From Collinsella ihumii (GTDB lineage: Bacteria > Actinomycetota > Coriobacteriia > Coriobacteriales > Coriobacteriaceae): DNA of 64,000 bases. The notes under the pieces were generated by a model that worked only from the letters and a program-made list of their open reading frames with translations, was not told where the DNA came from and did not search any database. The translations under genes and the position numbers were made by a program. Numbering within the stretch: position 1 is the first letter of the stretch; each line of letters starts with the position of its first letter. Shown piece after piece: positions 53,789 through 62,628 of the stretch. The stretch spans positions 93,888 through 157,887 of the forward strand of contig NZ_FCOU01000002.1 of NCBI RefSeq assembly GCF_900046475.1, given 5' to 3'.

Positions 53789-56032
53789 CTACTCCGCCGT
53801 GACCAGACGCTCGTACAGGCCGCCCGCGCCCATGAGCTCATCATGGGTTCCCCGCTCGACCACCCGGCCGCGATCGAGCACCACGATCTCGTCGCAGTCC
53901 CGGATGGCCGACAGGCGGTGCGCGATGACGACCAGCGTGATGCCGCGGCGGCGGATGGCGCGCATGACCTCCGCCTCCGTCTGGGCGTCCAGGGCGCTGG
54001 TCGCCTCGTCCATGATGAGGATGACCGGATCCGCGGCCAGCGCGCGGGCGATCTCCAGGCGCTGCCGCTGGCCGCCCGACAGGTCGCGCCCGCCCTCGGC
54101 GAGCACGCCATCGTAACCGCCGACGCGCCGCATGATGTCGTCGTGGACCTGCGCGTCGCGGGCGGCGAGCAGGACCTCGAAATCCTCGATCGACTCGTCC
54201 CACAGGCGGATGTTGTTCGAGATCGTGTCGTTGAACAGCGTGATGTCCTGGTCGATGACCCCGATCGAGGCGCAGCGCGCCGAGCGCGGCACCTCCTCGA
54301 GCGGCGTGCCGTCGAGCAGCACCGATCCCGACCAGGGGCGGTACAGGCCGGAGATGAGCTTGGAAATCGTCGACTTGCCGCAACCCGACGGGCCCACGAG
54401 CGCGATGCTTCGGCCCGGCTCCACGTCCAGGGAAAAATCCTCGAGCAGGGGCTCGGCGAGCGGCGAGTAGCCGAAGGTCACGTGGTCGAGCCGCACGCCG
54501 CCGCGCAGCTTTCCCATGAACAGGTCGGCCGCGGGCGGGCGCTCTGCCGCGGGCGCGTGCTCGCTCGCATCGTCGTCGCGTTGCAGCTCGTCCTCGGCGC
54601 ACAGCGGATCGGTCGGATAGTCCATCACGTCCTTCAGCCGCTCCATGTCCGTGCGCATCTCCTGAAAGGCCTGCAGGCTCTCGATGAGCCCCTGGACGGG
54701 AGCGGCGAACTGCGCGGCGAACCCCTGGAAGGCCAGAAGCATGCCGACCGACAGGTCGCCCGCGATGATGAGCCAGGCGCCGAGCACGAGCACTGCGATG
54801 TTCGCCGTGCAGGTCACGAGCTGCGGAACCAGGCCGAGATACTGGTCGATGCGCGCATAGCGCACCGTCTGCGCGTTGGCGTTCGCCTGAAAGCCCGCCC
54901 ACCTGCGGAAAAAGCCCGTCTCCACGCCGGAGGCCTTCAGGGTCTCGACCATCGAGATGCCCGCCATGGTCGCGGCGGCCAGGTTGGCCTCGTCGCGCAT
55001 CTGCACGCGCGCGATGTTGACGCGGCGCGCCGAGATGACGAGCGCCATCGCGACGTTGACGGCAACCGCCGCGATGCCGACGGCGGACAGCGGCGGCGAA
55101 TAGGCGACCATGAGCACGAGATACGCCACGACCATGGCCGCGTTCACCAGAAGCGGGGTCAGGATGCCCACGATGGTCTTGGCGATGCCGGCGTTCGTCT
55201 GCGCACGGGCCATGATGTCGCCCGCGGCGCGCTGCGAGAAGAACTCCATCGGCAGGTGCAGCACATGCCAGAAAAACGAGGCCGCCGACGATACGGCCAT
55301 CTTGCCCTCCAGGCGCAGCAGGTACACCGCGTTGAGGGCGGAGGTGACCACCTGCAGCAGGCAGGCGATCGCCAGCGCGCCCACGAACGGGACGAGCCAG
55401 TCGGGATTCGTCCCCGTGATGATGCGATCGGTGAAAACCTGGGAGACGGCGGGGGCGACAAGCCCCAGCAGCGACACGATAGCGCAGGTCAAGGTCACGA
55501 ACAGCACCAGAAAACGCGTGCCGTGGAGGCGACGGCCGGCAAAGGCGGCGATGGATGCGGGCGCGCCGCCCGGCATGAATTCCGGCCCCGGCTCGAGCGC
55601 CAGCACGATGCCGGTGAACTCCCGGTCGAACTCCTCGAGGGGGACGCGGACCTCTCCGCGGGCGGGATCGTTCAGATAGGCGAAGGCGCCCTTGAAGCCG
55701 CGCAGCACCACGAAATGGTTGAACCCCCAGTGCACGATGCAGGGGAACTCGCCCTCTTCGATCAGGGCGTCCATCTCGTAGCGGAACCCCTGCGCATCGA
55801 ACCCGTATGCACGCGCCGCACGCAGCATGTTCGCGGCCGACTGGCCGTCGCGCGAGACGCCGCAGTCGCGGCGCACCTCCTCGAGCGGCAGCCATTTTCC
55901 GTAATAGGCGCACACCATGGCAAGGCAGGCGGCCCCGCATTCGAGGGCCTCCATCTGCATGATCTGGGGAATGCGGCGCGCCAGCCCCCGCATGGGGGCA
56001 CAGGCGCGCCGCCTGGCGAGCCTGCCGGTCAT
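53789..56032 (-). CDS. NHLM-type peptide export ABC transporter with C39 leader peptidase
   Basis: A 747-residue transporter that cuts a double-glycine leader and exports the core. The C39 peptidase domain (about 20-150) has Gln26, Cys32 (IMQMEALECGAACLAMVCAY), His106 (VHWGFNHFVVL) and Asp122 (YLNDPARG), a complete catalytic set. About six membrane helices and an ATPase domain follow (VGPSGCGKSTISKLISGLYR, LSGGQRQRLEIARAL, ILIMDEATSALD). It starts directly after the adaptor gene stop. The natural substrate is most simply the 57-residue peptide encoded at 56504-56677, whose leader ends in GG. Confidence 0.9.
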   Translation of the reverse strand: MTGRLARRRACAPMRGLARRIPQIMQMEALECGAACLAMVCAYYGKWLPLEEVRRDCGVSRDGQSAANMLRAARAYGFDAQGFRYEMDALIEEGEFPCIVHWGFNHFVVLRGFKGAFAYLNDPARGEVRVPLEEFDREFTGIVLALEPGPEFMPGGAPASIAAFAGRRLHGTRFLVLFVTLTCAIVSLLGLVAPAVSQVFTDRIITGTNPDWLVPFVGALAIACLLQVVTSALNAVYLLRLEGKMAVSSAASFFWHVLHLPMEFFSQRAAGDIMARAQTNAGIAKTIVGILTPLLVNAAMVVAYLVLMVAYSPPLSAVGIAAVAVNVAMALVISARRVNIARVQMRDEANLAAATMAGISMVETLKASGVETGFFRRWAGFQANANAQTVRYARIDQYLGLVPQLVTCTANIAVLVLGAWLIIAGDLSVGMLLAFQGFAAQFAAPVQGLIESLQAFQEMRTDMERLKDVMDYPTDPLCAEDELQRDDDASEHAPAAERPPAADLFMGKLRGGVRLDHVTFGYSPLAEPLLEDFSLDVEPGRSIALVGPSGCGKSTISKLISGLYRPWSGSVLLDGTPLEEVPRSARCASIGVIDQDITLFNDTISNNIRLWDESIEDFEVLLAARDAQVHDDIMRRVGGYDGVLAEGGRDLSGGQRQRLEIARALAADPVILIMDEATSALDAQTEAEVMRAIRRRGITLVVIAHRLSAIRDCDEIVVLDRGRVVERGTHDELMGAGGLYERLVTAE

Positions 56033-56494
56033 CTACGCCCCCGACAACAGCTCGAACGGCGAGTAGCTCTTGACGACGACCGTGCAGTCATAGGTGCCCA
56101 CGGGCAGCTCTATGAATGCCGTGCCGACGTCGTACCAGCCGCTTTCGGGAGCCGTCGCATCGGGAACCGTCACCATGGACGCAAGCACGGGGGTTCCGCC
56201 CACCGATCCGATCGTCCCGGAGACGTCACCGACCCGCACGGTGTCCCCGCGTGACAGGTCGGATGCCTTCTCGGAGTCCATGTAGCACGTCGCTCCGTTG
56301 CGGCCCACTACGATCACGGCATCCTGGGTGTCCTCGAGTCTTCCGAACACCCCCCACACGACACCGGCGGCAAGCACCAGGATGACCGCCAAAACGATCA
56401 TCCAGGCGCCCGGGTTCGATACCTGGATGTAGTCGTCCAGGTGCTCCGGCGACCGCATGTGCGCCAGGCTCTTGTCCCGAAACAGGCTCGCCAT
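56033..56494 (-). CDS. Short NHLM-system secretion (adaptor) protein
   Basis: A 153-residue protein with one membrane helix (MIVLAVILVLAAGVVWGVFG, about residues 32-51) and a small outer domain with short lipoyl-like beta strands (ATCYMDSEKASDLSRGDTVR). By position it is the HlyD-type secretion protein of the NHLM cassette, but it lacks the long coiled coil of that family and is about half the usual length. Since the host is a monoderm, a short adaptor could suffice. ATG at 56494 is 9 bases after the precursor stop with a weak binding site, so translation is likely coupled. Confidence 0.7.
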   Translation of the reverse strand: MASLFRDKSLAHMRSPEHLDDYIQVSNPGAWMIVLAVILVLAAGVVWGVFGRLEDTQDAVIVVGRNGATCYMDSEKASDLSRGDTVRVGDVSGTIGSVGGTPVLASMVTVPDATAPESGWYDVGTAFIELPVGTYDCTVVVKSYSPFELLSGA

Positions 56495-56503
56495 ATACGT
56501 CGA

Positions 56504-56677
56504 TTAGCGCATGCCGGGCTTGGGGCGGGAGATGTAGCCGAGGCCACCCACCACGCCGTCAAGCAGCGCGTCCTCGAGGGGCTGAGCACCCCGATGCTTC
56601 ACAGGACGGGTTTCGGCAAGCTTCTCGTCCGAGCGCTCGCGAAGGTCCTGCGACGCCTTGATACGCTTGTTGTCCAT
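56504..56677 (-). CDS. Double-glycine precursor peptide (57 aa) of the NHLM export operon
   Basis: ATG at 56677 follows AAGGAGGG. The sequence begins MDNKRIKASQDLRERSDEKL and ends LEDALLDGVVGG then LGYISRPKPGMR. The leader end fits the C39 rule: Leu at -12, Leu at -7, Val at -4, Gly-Gly at -2/-1. Cutting there would release a basic 12-residue core without Cys, Ser-Cys rings or any nearby modifying enzyme. It is the first gene of the exporter operon. The very short core is unusual for a bacteriocin and suits a signalling peptide or pheromone; an alternative is a regulatory small protein with a chance GG. It is too short to appear in routine gene calls. Confidence 0.7.
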   Translation of the reverse strand: MDNKRIKASQDLRERSDEKLAETRPVKHRGAQPLEDALLDGVVGGLGYISRPKPGMR

Positions 56678-56803
56678 TTCGCCCTCCTTACCTTCAGGCC
56701 GACGCGCGGGAGCGCCGGCGGTCTCATAATGCTATCCCAAAGCCGCTGCCCCGCGCCCCCTTGCGGGAAGCCGGAGCGAAAAGCGGAGCCGCAGCCTATG
56801 GAA

Positions 56804-58711
56804 TCAGTGGTCGTCGCCTCGATCGACGACGTCCGCGGGATCTGTCGCGGAGCCCGCCTGGTCCGCTGCGGGCCAGGCCTCGCAGCGAAGCGCGAGCACG
56901 GTGATGTCGTCTGCCTGCGGCGCGGCGCCGGCGAAGACGTGCACGCCCGCGAGCACCTCGTCCACAAGCTCGCAAGGCTGCTCGCGGCCGCAATCCGCAA
57001 GCAGGCGTTCCAGGCGCTCCTCGCCAAAGCAGGTGCCCTGCTCGTCCATGGCCTCGGTCACGCCGTCGGTGTAGAGCACCAACATGTCGCCCGGAGCCAT
57101 GGTGCGCGAGAACTGGCGGTACGGCAGCCCGTCGAAGGCGCCGAGGACCATGCCCGAACGGTCGCGGATCCAGCAGACGCCGCCGTCCGCGGCGAGATAC
57201 GCCGGCGGGTTGTGGCCGCCGCACGCGAAGGCGAGCTCGCGCGTGCCGAGGTCGAGCACGCACAGCCACACGGTGACGAACATGCCCTGCTCGTTGTCGT
57301 GGCACAAGTCCGCGTTCGCGCGGCTCATGGCCTCGGCGGGCTCCAGCCCCTCCATGAGGAGCTGCTTCAAGATCGCCTTGGCGCGCATCATGAACAGCGC
57401 GGCGGGCACGCCCTTGTCGGACACGTCGGCGATCACGACCGCCAGGCGCACATCGTCGACCATGAAGAAATCGAAGAAGTCGCCGCCGACCTCCTTGGCA
57501 GGGCTCATGGACGCGGCGAGCGCGAATCCGCGACCTCCTGTGAACGGCGGAACGACCTCGGGCAGCGCGGAGGCCTGGATGCGCGAGGCGACCTCGAGCT
57601 CGGAGCGCACGCGCTCCCGCTCGCGCTCGAGGCCGGCGATGTTCTCGACATGCGCCTCGGTCTCATCGATCATCTCGGCGGTCCGGTCGGCGAGGATGCC
57701 CACCTCGTCGCGCGGCCAGGCCTCGGAGCGGATCGCCGTCGCGGTCGCCACGTCGTGGGTGAGCGCGTACTCGGTCATGAGCCGGGTCAGGCCGAGCAGC
57801 GGGTTCACGAGGGTGGAGCGGAACAGCACGAGCAGCGCCGCCAGGCAGACCACGTAGACCGCCACGGTGATGGCGAGCGTCGGCACCATCTGGGCCATGA
57901 CCGCTTCGTTGAGGTCACCCGCGGGGATGGACGCCACGCACAGCCACGACTTCGCGTGAACCGATGAGATCGGTACATACATATAGTAGGTGGAGCCGTC
58001 CGGCGAGATATCGAGCGAGGCTAGGGCCTTTCCGCTCTCGAATGCCTGCCAGAGCCCGGGATACTGGTCGCGCGGGCGCTCGAGGACATCGCCCAAAAAC
58101 GGCTGGTCCCCCGCCTCGATGCTCTCGTCCCCCGATACGCCGGCCGCCACGCTGGTAACCGTCTGCCCGTCGCCGTTCGGCATGATGAAGGCGAAATCGG
58201 AAAGCTGGTAGGCTTCCTTCATGCGGCTCAGCATATCCTGCAGCGAGTAGAAATACTGCGCCACGAGATACCGGTTGTACTCGTCGAGCGCCGCGCTGGC
58301 CTGGGCATAGAGGCCCGCGGCCGCCTCCTCGCCCTGCGAGGCCCGCATCTGGTCGTACTGCTCGAACAGCCCGTTGTAGGTGGCCAGCACCTCGTCAAGT
58401 CGGGCGATGAACTCCTCGTAGTCCGTCTCGCGGTTGATGATGTCGCCCATCTCGACCCAGCTGTCGTAGTCCTCGCCGGCGTCATAGCCGTTCTGGGAGG
58501 CCGACGCGCCCGCATAATCGGCGAGCTGGGCCAGGCGATTCGCCTGCGTGTCGAGGTAGGTCGTGCGGACGCTCGTGTGGATGAAGATCGCCGACAGGGT
58601 CACGGCGATCAGGGCGAAGATGGCGAACGCGGCGATGATCCGGCGCGTCAGGCGTCCCGAGCGGGCGTCGCTTTTCTGGGTGCGGTCGAGCTCCTCGTCG
58701 CCTCGTGCCAT
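56804..58711 (-). CDS. SpoIIE-type serine phosphatase with extracytoplasmic sensor domain
   Basis: A 635-residue membrane phosphatase. A first membrane helix (IIAAFAIFALIAVTLSAIFI) and a second (about residues 290-315) enclose an outer sensing domain of about 250 residues. A HAMP-like segment and a coiled linker follow, then the PP2C-like SpoIIE domain: VGGDFFDFFMVDDVRLAVVI, ADVSDKGVPAALFMMRAKAI, FACGGHNPPAYL, LVLYTDGVTEAMDEQG and ADDITVLALRC with the metal-binding Asp residues. Such enzymes dephosphorylate anti-anti-sigma proteins; no partner is encoded here. It precedes the precursor gene by 126 bases in the same direction and may control it. ATG 58711 is the chosen start; 58777 is possible. 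Confidence 0.87.
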   Translation of the reverse strand: MARGDEELDRTQKSDARSGRLTRRIIAAFAIFALIAVTLSAIFIHTSVRTTYLDTQANRLAQLADYAGASASQNGYDAGEDYDSWVEMGDIINRETDYEEFIARLDEVLATYNGLFEQYDQMRASQGEEAAAGLYAQASAALDEYNRYLVAQYFYSLQDMLSRMKEAYQLSDFAFIMPNGDGQTVTSVAAGVSGDESIEAGDQPFLGDVLERPRDQYPGLWQAFESGKALASLDISPDGSTYYMYVPISSVHAKSWLCVASIPAGDLNEAVMAQMVPTLAITVAVYVVCLAALLVLFRSTLVNPLLGLTRLMTEYALTHDVATATAIRSEAWPRDEVGILADRTAEMIDETEAHVENIAGLERERERVRSELEVASRIQASALPEVVPPFTGGRGFALAASMSPAKEVGGDFFDFFMVDDVRLAVVIADVSDKGVPAALFMMRAKAILKQLLMEGLEPAEAMSRANADLCHDNEQGMFVTVWLCVLDLGTRELAFACGGHNPPAYLAADGGVCWIRDRSGMVLGAFDGLPYRQFSRTMAPGDMLVLYTDGVTEAMDEQGTCFGEERLERLLADCGREQPCELVDEVLAGVHVFAGAAPQADDITVLALRCEAWPAADQAGSATDPADVVDRGDDH

Positions 58712-58828
58712 GTCCTGCCACCCCTTCGAACCTGCGCCCGGCGGCGCACAGCATAACGACTGTATCTTAGCCGCCATCCGCTCAAAGAAGAACCGGTGAA
58801 GGGAGCGAGGGGAACGAATGCCCCCGAT

Positions 58829-58906
58829 TTTCGCATGGGTGTCCCGTGCGCATGCCGTTCGAGGGCGCCGCGAACGGTGCGAAATGAATTGATCGGTGTT
58901 TCCCTA
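58829..58906. repeat. TAGGGAAAC-type palindromic element (copy 3), supplies the recR stop codon
   Basis: The right end GCGAAATGAATTGATCGGTG continuing TTTCCCTA matches the family consensus; the left end AGGGGAACGAATGCCCCCGA continuing TTTTCGC is a weaker complement. The terminal CTA is, on the reverse strand, the TAG stop of recR. Confidence 0.55.
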
Positions 58907-59500
58907 AAGAATGCGACGGGCCTCGATGGCGCGACCGAGGGTCAGCTCGTCGGCGTACTCGAGGTCGCCGCCCACGGGCAGGCCGCTCGCCAGACGGCTC
59001 ACGGCGATATCCATCGGCTTGATGATGCGCGCCAGATAGCTCGCCGTCGTCTCGCCCTCGATGTTGGGGTTCGTGGCGATGATGACCTCCTGGATGTCCT
59101 CGGACCCCAGGCGCGCAAGCAGCTCGCGGATATGCAGCTGCTCCGGACCGATCTTGTCGATAGGGCTGATCACGCCGCCCAGCACGTGGTACAGCCCACG
59201 GTAGCTGCCCGTCCGCTCGATCGCCGTGACATCGCGCGGCTCGGAGACCACGCAGATGCGGGTGCGGTCGCGCGATGAATCCTGGCAGATGGCGCACTCG
59301 TCGTCAGTCGCATAGTTGAAGCAGCGGCTGCAGAAATGAACCTGCGCCTTGACGGCAAGGATCGCGTCGGCAAGCCGGCGCGCCTCCTCGGCGTCGGCCT
59401 CCAGAAGGTAATAGGCGATGCGCTGGGCGGACTTAGGACCGATGCCCGGAAGCCTTCCCAGCTCATCAAGGAGTATCTGCAAACTGCGATCAGCGCTCAT
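58904..59500 (-). CDS. recR: Recombination mediator RecR
   Basis: A 198-residue protein that helps load RecA at gaps with RecF and RecO. The helix-hairpin-helix [20 protein letters not shown] comes first, then the zinc finger [18 protein letters not shown], a TOPRIM domain ([39 protein letters not shown]) and the conserved [19 protein letters not shown]. Length and order are standard. ATG at 59500 is used because the family starts there; 59527 also opens the frame. It lies 68 bases after ybaB in the dnaX-ybaB-recR order common in bacteria. Confidence 0.95.
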   Translation of the reverse strand: MSADRSLQILLDELGRLPGIGPKSAQRIAYYLLEADAEEARRLADAILAVKAQVHFCSRCFNYATDDECAICQDSSRDRTRICVVSEPRDVTAIERTGSYRGLYHVLGGVISPIDKIGPEQLHIRELLARLGSEDIQEVIIATNPNIEGETTASYLARIIKPMDIAVSRLASGLPVGGDLEYADELTLGRAIEARRIL

Positions 59501-59568
59501 GACCCACCCGATAGTCAACTCATACAAGCACGACGGAAACCCGAGTCCGCCGGCACCGCAGGCGATAC

Positions 59569-59889
59569 CTAGAACGGCATGCCCGGGATGTTGAGGCCGC
59601 CGGTGATGGCGCCCATCTGCTTGTTGGCGAGCTCCGTCACCTGACGGATGCCCTCGTTGACGGCCGCGACGATCATGTCCTGCAGCATCTCGACGTCCTC
59701 GGGATCGACCGCGTCGGGATCGATGGTGATGGACTCGAGCTGCATGCCGCCGTTTACCTTGACCTTGACCATGCCGCCGCCCGCGCTGGCGTCGACGGTG
59801 GTCTGGGCGAGATTCTCCTGCGCGACGGCGAGCTGCTCCTGCATCTTGCGCGCCTGCTTCATCATCTGCTGCATGTTCATTCCGGCCAT
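59569..59889 (-). CDS. ybaB: YbaB/EbfC nucleoid-associated protein
   Basis: A 106-residue DNA-binding protein. It begins [20 protein letters not shown], the family's helical start, followed by a beta region ([20 protein letters not shown]) and a helical end with [23 protein letters not shown] at 59889 follows AGGAGCTCAC; an upstream open frame is not family-like. It lies between dnaX and recR, a conserved arrangement linking replication and repair. Confidence 0.93.
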   Translation of the reverse strand: MAGMNMQQMMKQARKMQEQLAVAQENLAQTTVDASAGGGMVKVKVNGGMQLESITIDPDAVDPEDVEMLQDMIVAAVNEGIRQVTELANKQMGAITGGLNIPGMPF

Positions 59890-60037
59890 GTGAGCTCCTA
59901 TCCTTACGTTATTGCGTGAGCGGCCCGATTGCCTCACGGCATCGTACCATGGCACGCGGTGCATGACAGCAAGACAGGGCAATCTTGGAGCTGAGGCAAA
60001 GGTATAAGCGTTGGCGGATGGAGCGGAAAATGGGGAA

Positions 60038-60059
60038 GGGGCTAGCGGCCACTAGCCCC
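60038..60059 (-). terminator. Hairpin downstream of dnaX
   Basis: GGGGCTAG and CTAGCCCC pair around CGGCCA; on the reverse strand the stem is followed by TTCCCCATTTTCC. It lies between dnaX and ybaB, about 170 bases after the dnaX stop. Confidence 0.5.
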
Positions 60060-60226
60060 CCAACCAAAAAACTGCGCCGCCCGTAACCAGACTACGGGCT
60101 TTGCCGTTGAACGAAGCATACCCCATACGATCGCGGCCATGCCCCTTTTCTACAAGAAAATAAAGACCCCGCTCTCGTCTCACCATACGTCGTGATAATT
60201 GCCCCGTCTTGCCGTCGCGCGCCGCG

Positions 60227-61866
60227 TCACTTGTAGACGACGTTGCCGAAGATGCTGTTGAGCATGGCCTTGGCCTCTTCCTCCGACTGCGGGGTCTGGG
60301 CCTCCTCGGCACCTGCGGCGGGGGTGTTGGCACCCGTCCAGGGCAGGGCGCCGGCAGGCGATGCCGGCGCAGGGGCGGCAGTGGCAGCCGGAGTGGGCGC
60401 CGATGGCGCGGCCGGAGCCGCCGCGGGCACGGGTGGGATGTCGGCGGGCACGTCGAACGGCGGCACTTCTTCATCGTCATACGCCGCGATCATGGCGTCG
60501 TCGTAGGGCACCTGCTCCTCTTCCCACGCGCGACGATCGGCGTCGATATCCGGCTCGCGCACAATGGTGGGTCCGCTGACCTGATCGGGCTGCGGGGCGG
60601 GCGCCTCAGGCTGCGCGGCTTGGGGCCGAGTCGCGGCGGGAGCGGGCGCGGCGAAGCCACGCCCGCCGCCCCAACGGGCGCGCTCGGCACGCCGGCCGCA
60701 AGCTGGGCCTCGATGCGGTCGAGACGCTCCGCCAGCGCCTCGAGCGTCAGATCCGATTCGGGCCGCGCCAACCTGGTGCACGCGATCTCGAGCACCAGCC
60801 TCGCATCGGACGCGTTGCGCATCTCGATTGCCGCGTCGTCCAGCACGGTCAGCACGCGCGCCAGGCGGTCGGCGCTCTCAAAGAGGGAGGCCTCCTCCAC
60901 CAGCGCGGCAACCTCGTCGGGCGTGCCGTCGAACAGCTCGAATCTGCCCCCGGCAACGCGCGCGGTATACACGTCGCGCATGTGCGCCACGGCGTCGCGG
61001 GTGAATTCGAGCAGGTCGTTGCCCTCGTCAACCTGGGCGCGAATCATGCCGAACAGCCCCACGACGTCACGGGCGGCGATACCGCGCGCGAACTGGGCGA
61101 GCACCGTGCCCGACACCTCGCCGAGCAGCGCGCGGGCGTCGGCCACGCGCACCGCGCCGTCGCCGAACACCGAGAGCTGCTCGAGCGTCGACAGGGCGTC
61201 GCGCATGCCGCCGCGCGCGTGGCGCGCTACGATCTCGAGCGCCTCGTCGTCGGCGTCGAAGCCCTCCTGCTCGCAGATGTAGCGCAGGCGCCCGACGATA
61301 TCCTCGTTCGAGATGCGGTGGAAATCGAAGCGCTGGCAGCGCGACAGGATGGTTTCGAGAATCTTTTGCGGATCGGTCGTGCACAGGATGAAGACGACGT
61401 GGCTCGGGGGCTCCTCGAGCGTCTTGAGCAGCGCGTTGAACGCCGCCGCCGTGAGCATGTGGACCTCGTCGATGATGTAGACCTTGTACGCTCCGCGCAC
61501 GGGCGCGAAGTTCACCGAGCTGATGATCTCCTCGCGCACGCTGTCCACGCCGGTGCGGGACGCCGCGTCGAGCTCGTAGACGTCCGGATGGGTGCCCTCC
61601 GCGATCGCCTCGCATTCAGGGCACGTCCCGTCGGGCATGCACCCGCTCGCGCCCTCCGCGCGCGCCGCGTCCGCATGCTGGCACAGCAGCGCCTTGGCCA
61701 GGATGCGCGCCATGGTCGTCTTGCCCGTGCCGCGCGGCCCGCAGAACAGGTAGGCGTGCGACAGGCGCCCCTCGGTCACCGCGTGCTTCAGCGTGGACAC
61801 GATATGTTGCTGTCCCACGACGCTTTCAAAGGTCAGCGGACGGTATTTTCTATAGAGCGACTCCAT
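60227..61866 (-). CDS. dnaX: DNA polymerase III subunits gamma/tau, with a frame break near 60669
   Basis: The clamp-loader ATPase. From ATG 61866 the reading is MESLYRKYRPLTFESVVGQQ, Walker A FCGPRGTGKTTMARIL, a four-Cys zinc module (CQHADAA..CMPDGTCPEC), Walker B VYIIDEVHMLT and sensor TTDPQKILETILSRCQRFDF, down to LEALAERLDRIEAQL. At a CCCC run (60669-60672) the sensible frame shifts by -1: the Pro/Ala-rich tau tail continues in another frame and ends EEEAKAMLNSIFGNVVYK at 60227, while the original frame runs to 60490 in low-complexity sequence. A one-base deletion in the sequence is most likely; programmed frameshifting, known for dnaX in E. coli, is an alternative, but no slippery heptamer is seen. 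Confidence 0.85.
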
Positions 61867-62052
61867 GGAACCTCTCTTTTCACGCGAAACGGTTGCACCC
61901 TATCATACCCGCTGGCGCGGACCGCCCGCCATCGCGCCGCCACGAATGCCCGACAATCGGTCCGCACCGACCGAATGGCCGCAAACCGTATATTTCAATC
62001 ATGAAACTGCATAAAAATTCGTTTTGGGAAATACCTACAGTAACAGTAGGCT

Positions 62053-62203
62053 GAGTTTGGTGCGATTTTTGAGGCCCATCTCCCCACCACCGCTACACCC
62101 CTCAGCATTTCCGCAGGAAACAACTGGGCAAATGCCGAGGGGTGCGGCGCATGTGGGCAAAGGGCACCGAAAAATCGCACCAAACTCGATATACACGTTT
62201 TTT
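62053..62203. ncRNA. Structured palindromic element, copy 2 (candidate RNA)
   Basis: Outer arms GAGTTTGGTGCGATTTTTG (62053-62071) and CGAAAAATCGCACCAAACTC (about 62168-62187) pair fully; the middle six pairs differ from copy 1 on both sides. The inner stem GCATTT/AAATGC holds CCGCAGGAAACAACTGGG. GGTGCGGCGCATGTGG is identical to copy 1, and a six-T run (62198-62203) ends the element. Strand and transcription are unproven. The remaining parts of 61867-62275 carry no gene. Confidence 0.55.
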
Positions 62204-62224
62204 GGACGCCTTAGGATGAGTTGA

Positions 62225-62251
62225 TTGGGGACGGGTTCATTTCAACCCATC
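62225..62251. repeat. GGGGACGGGTT repeat
   Basis: TTGGGGACGGGTTCATTTCA followed by ACCCATC is the family sequence seen at 14918 and 51526. Here one arm is diverged so the stem is GGGTT/AACCC only. It lies just downstream of the small gene at 62276. Confidence 0.5.
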
Positions 62252-62275
62252 GAGCTGCAACGCCGAAAAGACGAC

Positions 62276-62470
62276 CTACAGCCCGCGCTCCTCAAGACGG
62301 CGCACGACGTCCTTGAGCGTGACGCGCGTCGCGAACAGCTGGCGATAGGTTGCGGTCTTCACCTTGTTCGCGCCCCGCAGCTCCTCCATTCGAGCCGACA
62401 CGTCGGCGAGCTCGGAGCGGACATCGGCGGCAAAGGCGTCGTAGGCGTCCAGGCGCTCCGCATCGTTCAT
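62276..62470 (-). CDS. Small helical hypothetical protein (64 aa)
   Basis: ATG at 62470 lies 7 bases after GGGAGG. The 64 residues (MNDAERLDAYDAFAADVRSE, LADVSARMEELRGANKVKTA, TYRQLFATRVTLKDVVRRLE) are charged and almost wholly helical with a heptad-like pattern around residues 10-40, so a coiled coil is likely. No family was recognised. It is monocistronic between repeats. Good ribosome binding site and codon use support it as a real gene. Confidence 0.65.
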   Translation of the reverse strand: MNDAERLDAYDAFAADVRSELADVSARMEELRGANKVKTATYRQLFATRVTLKDVVRRLEERGL

Positions 62471-62541
62471 GGCAGGCCTCCCTCGGTATCGTGGCTTGCG
62501 ATCTCTGTTTCCAACACAGCATCATTCCACAAGGCGCCCGG

Positions 62542-62568
62542 TGCGGAATGAATTAATCAGTGTTTCCC
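62542..62568. repeat. Single end of a TAGGGAAAC-type palindromic element
   Basis: TGCGGAATGAATTAATCAGT continuing GTTTCCC matches the right ends at 8127-8161 and 58879-58905. No convincing partner end is found on either side within 150 bases. Confidence 0.5.
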
Positions 62569-62628
62569 GAGGGGGCGTGGTACCATCTCCCCACAGGCAC
62601 TAATCGCACCATAAACGCAGGACCGCAC

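Noticed and set aside
60052..60186. Reverse-strand 44-codon ORF downstream of dnaX
   Set aside because: No good ribosome binding site, and its stop lies in a terminator-like hairpin. A small RNA or leader is possible but unsupported.
59990..60226. Possible signal recognition particle RNA next to dnaX
   Set aside because: SRP RNA genes often lie near dnaX, but the conserved GGAAGCAGC-type core is absent both here and upstream of dnaX.
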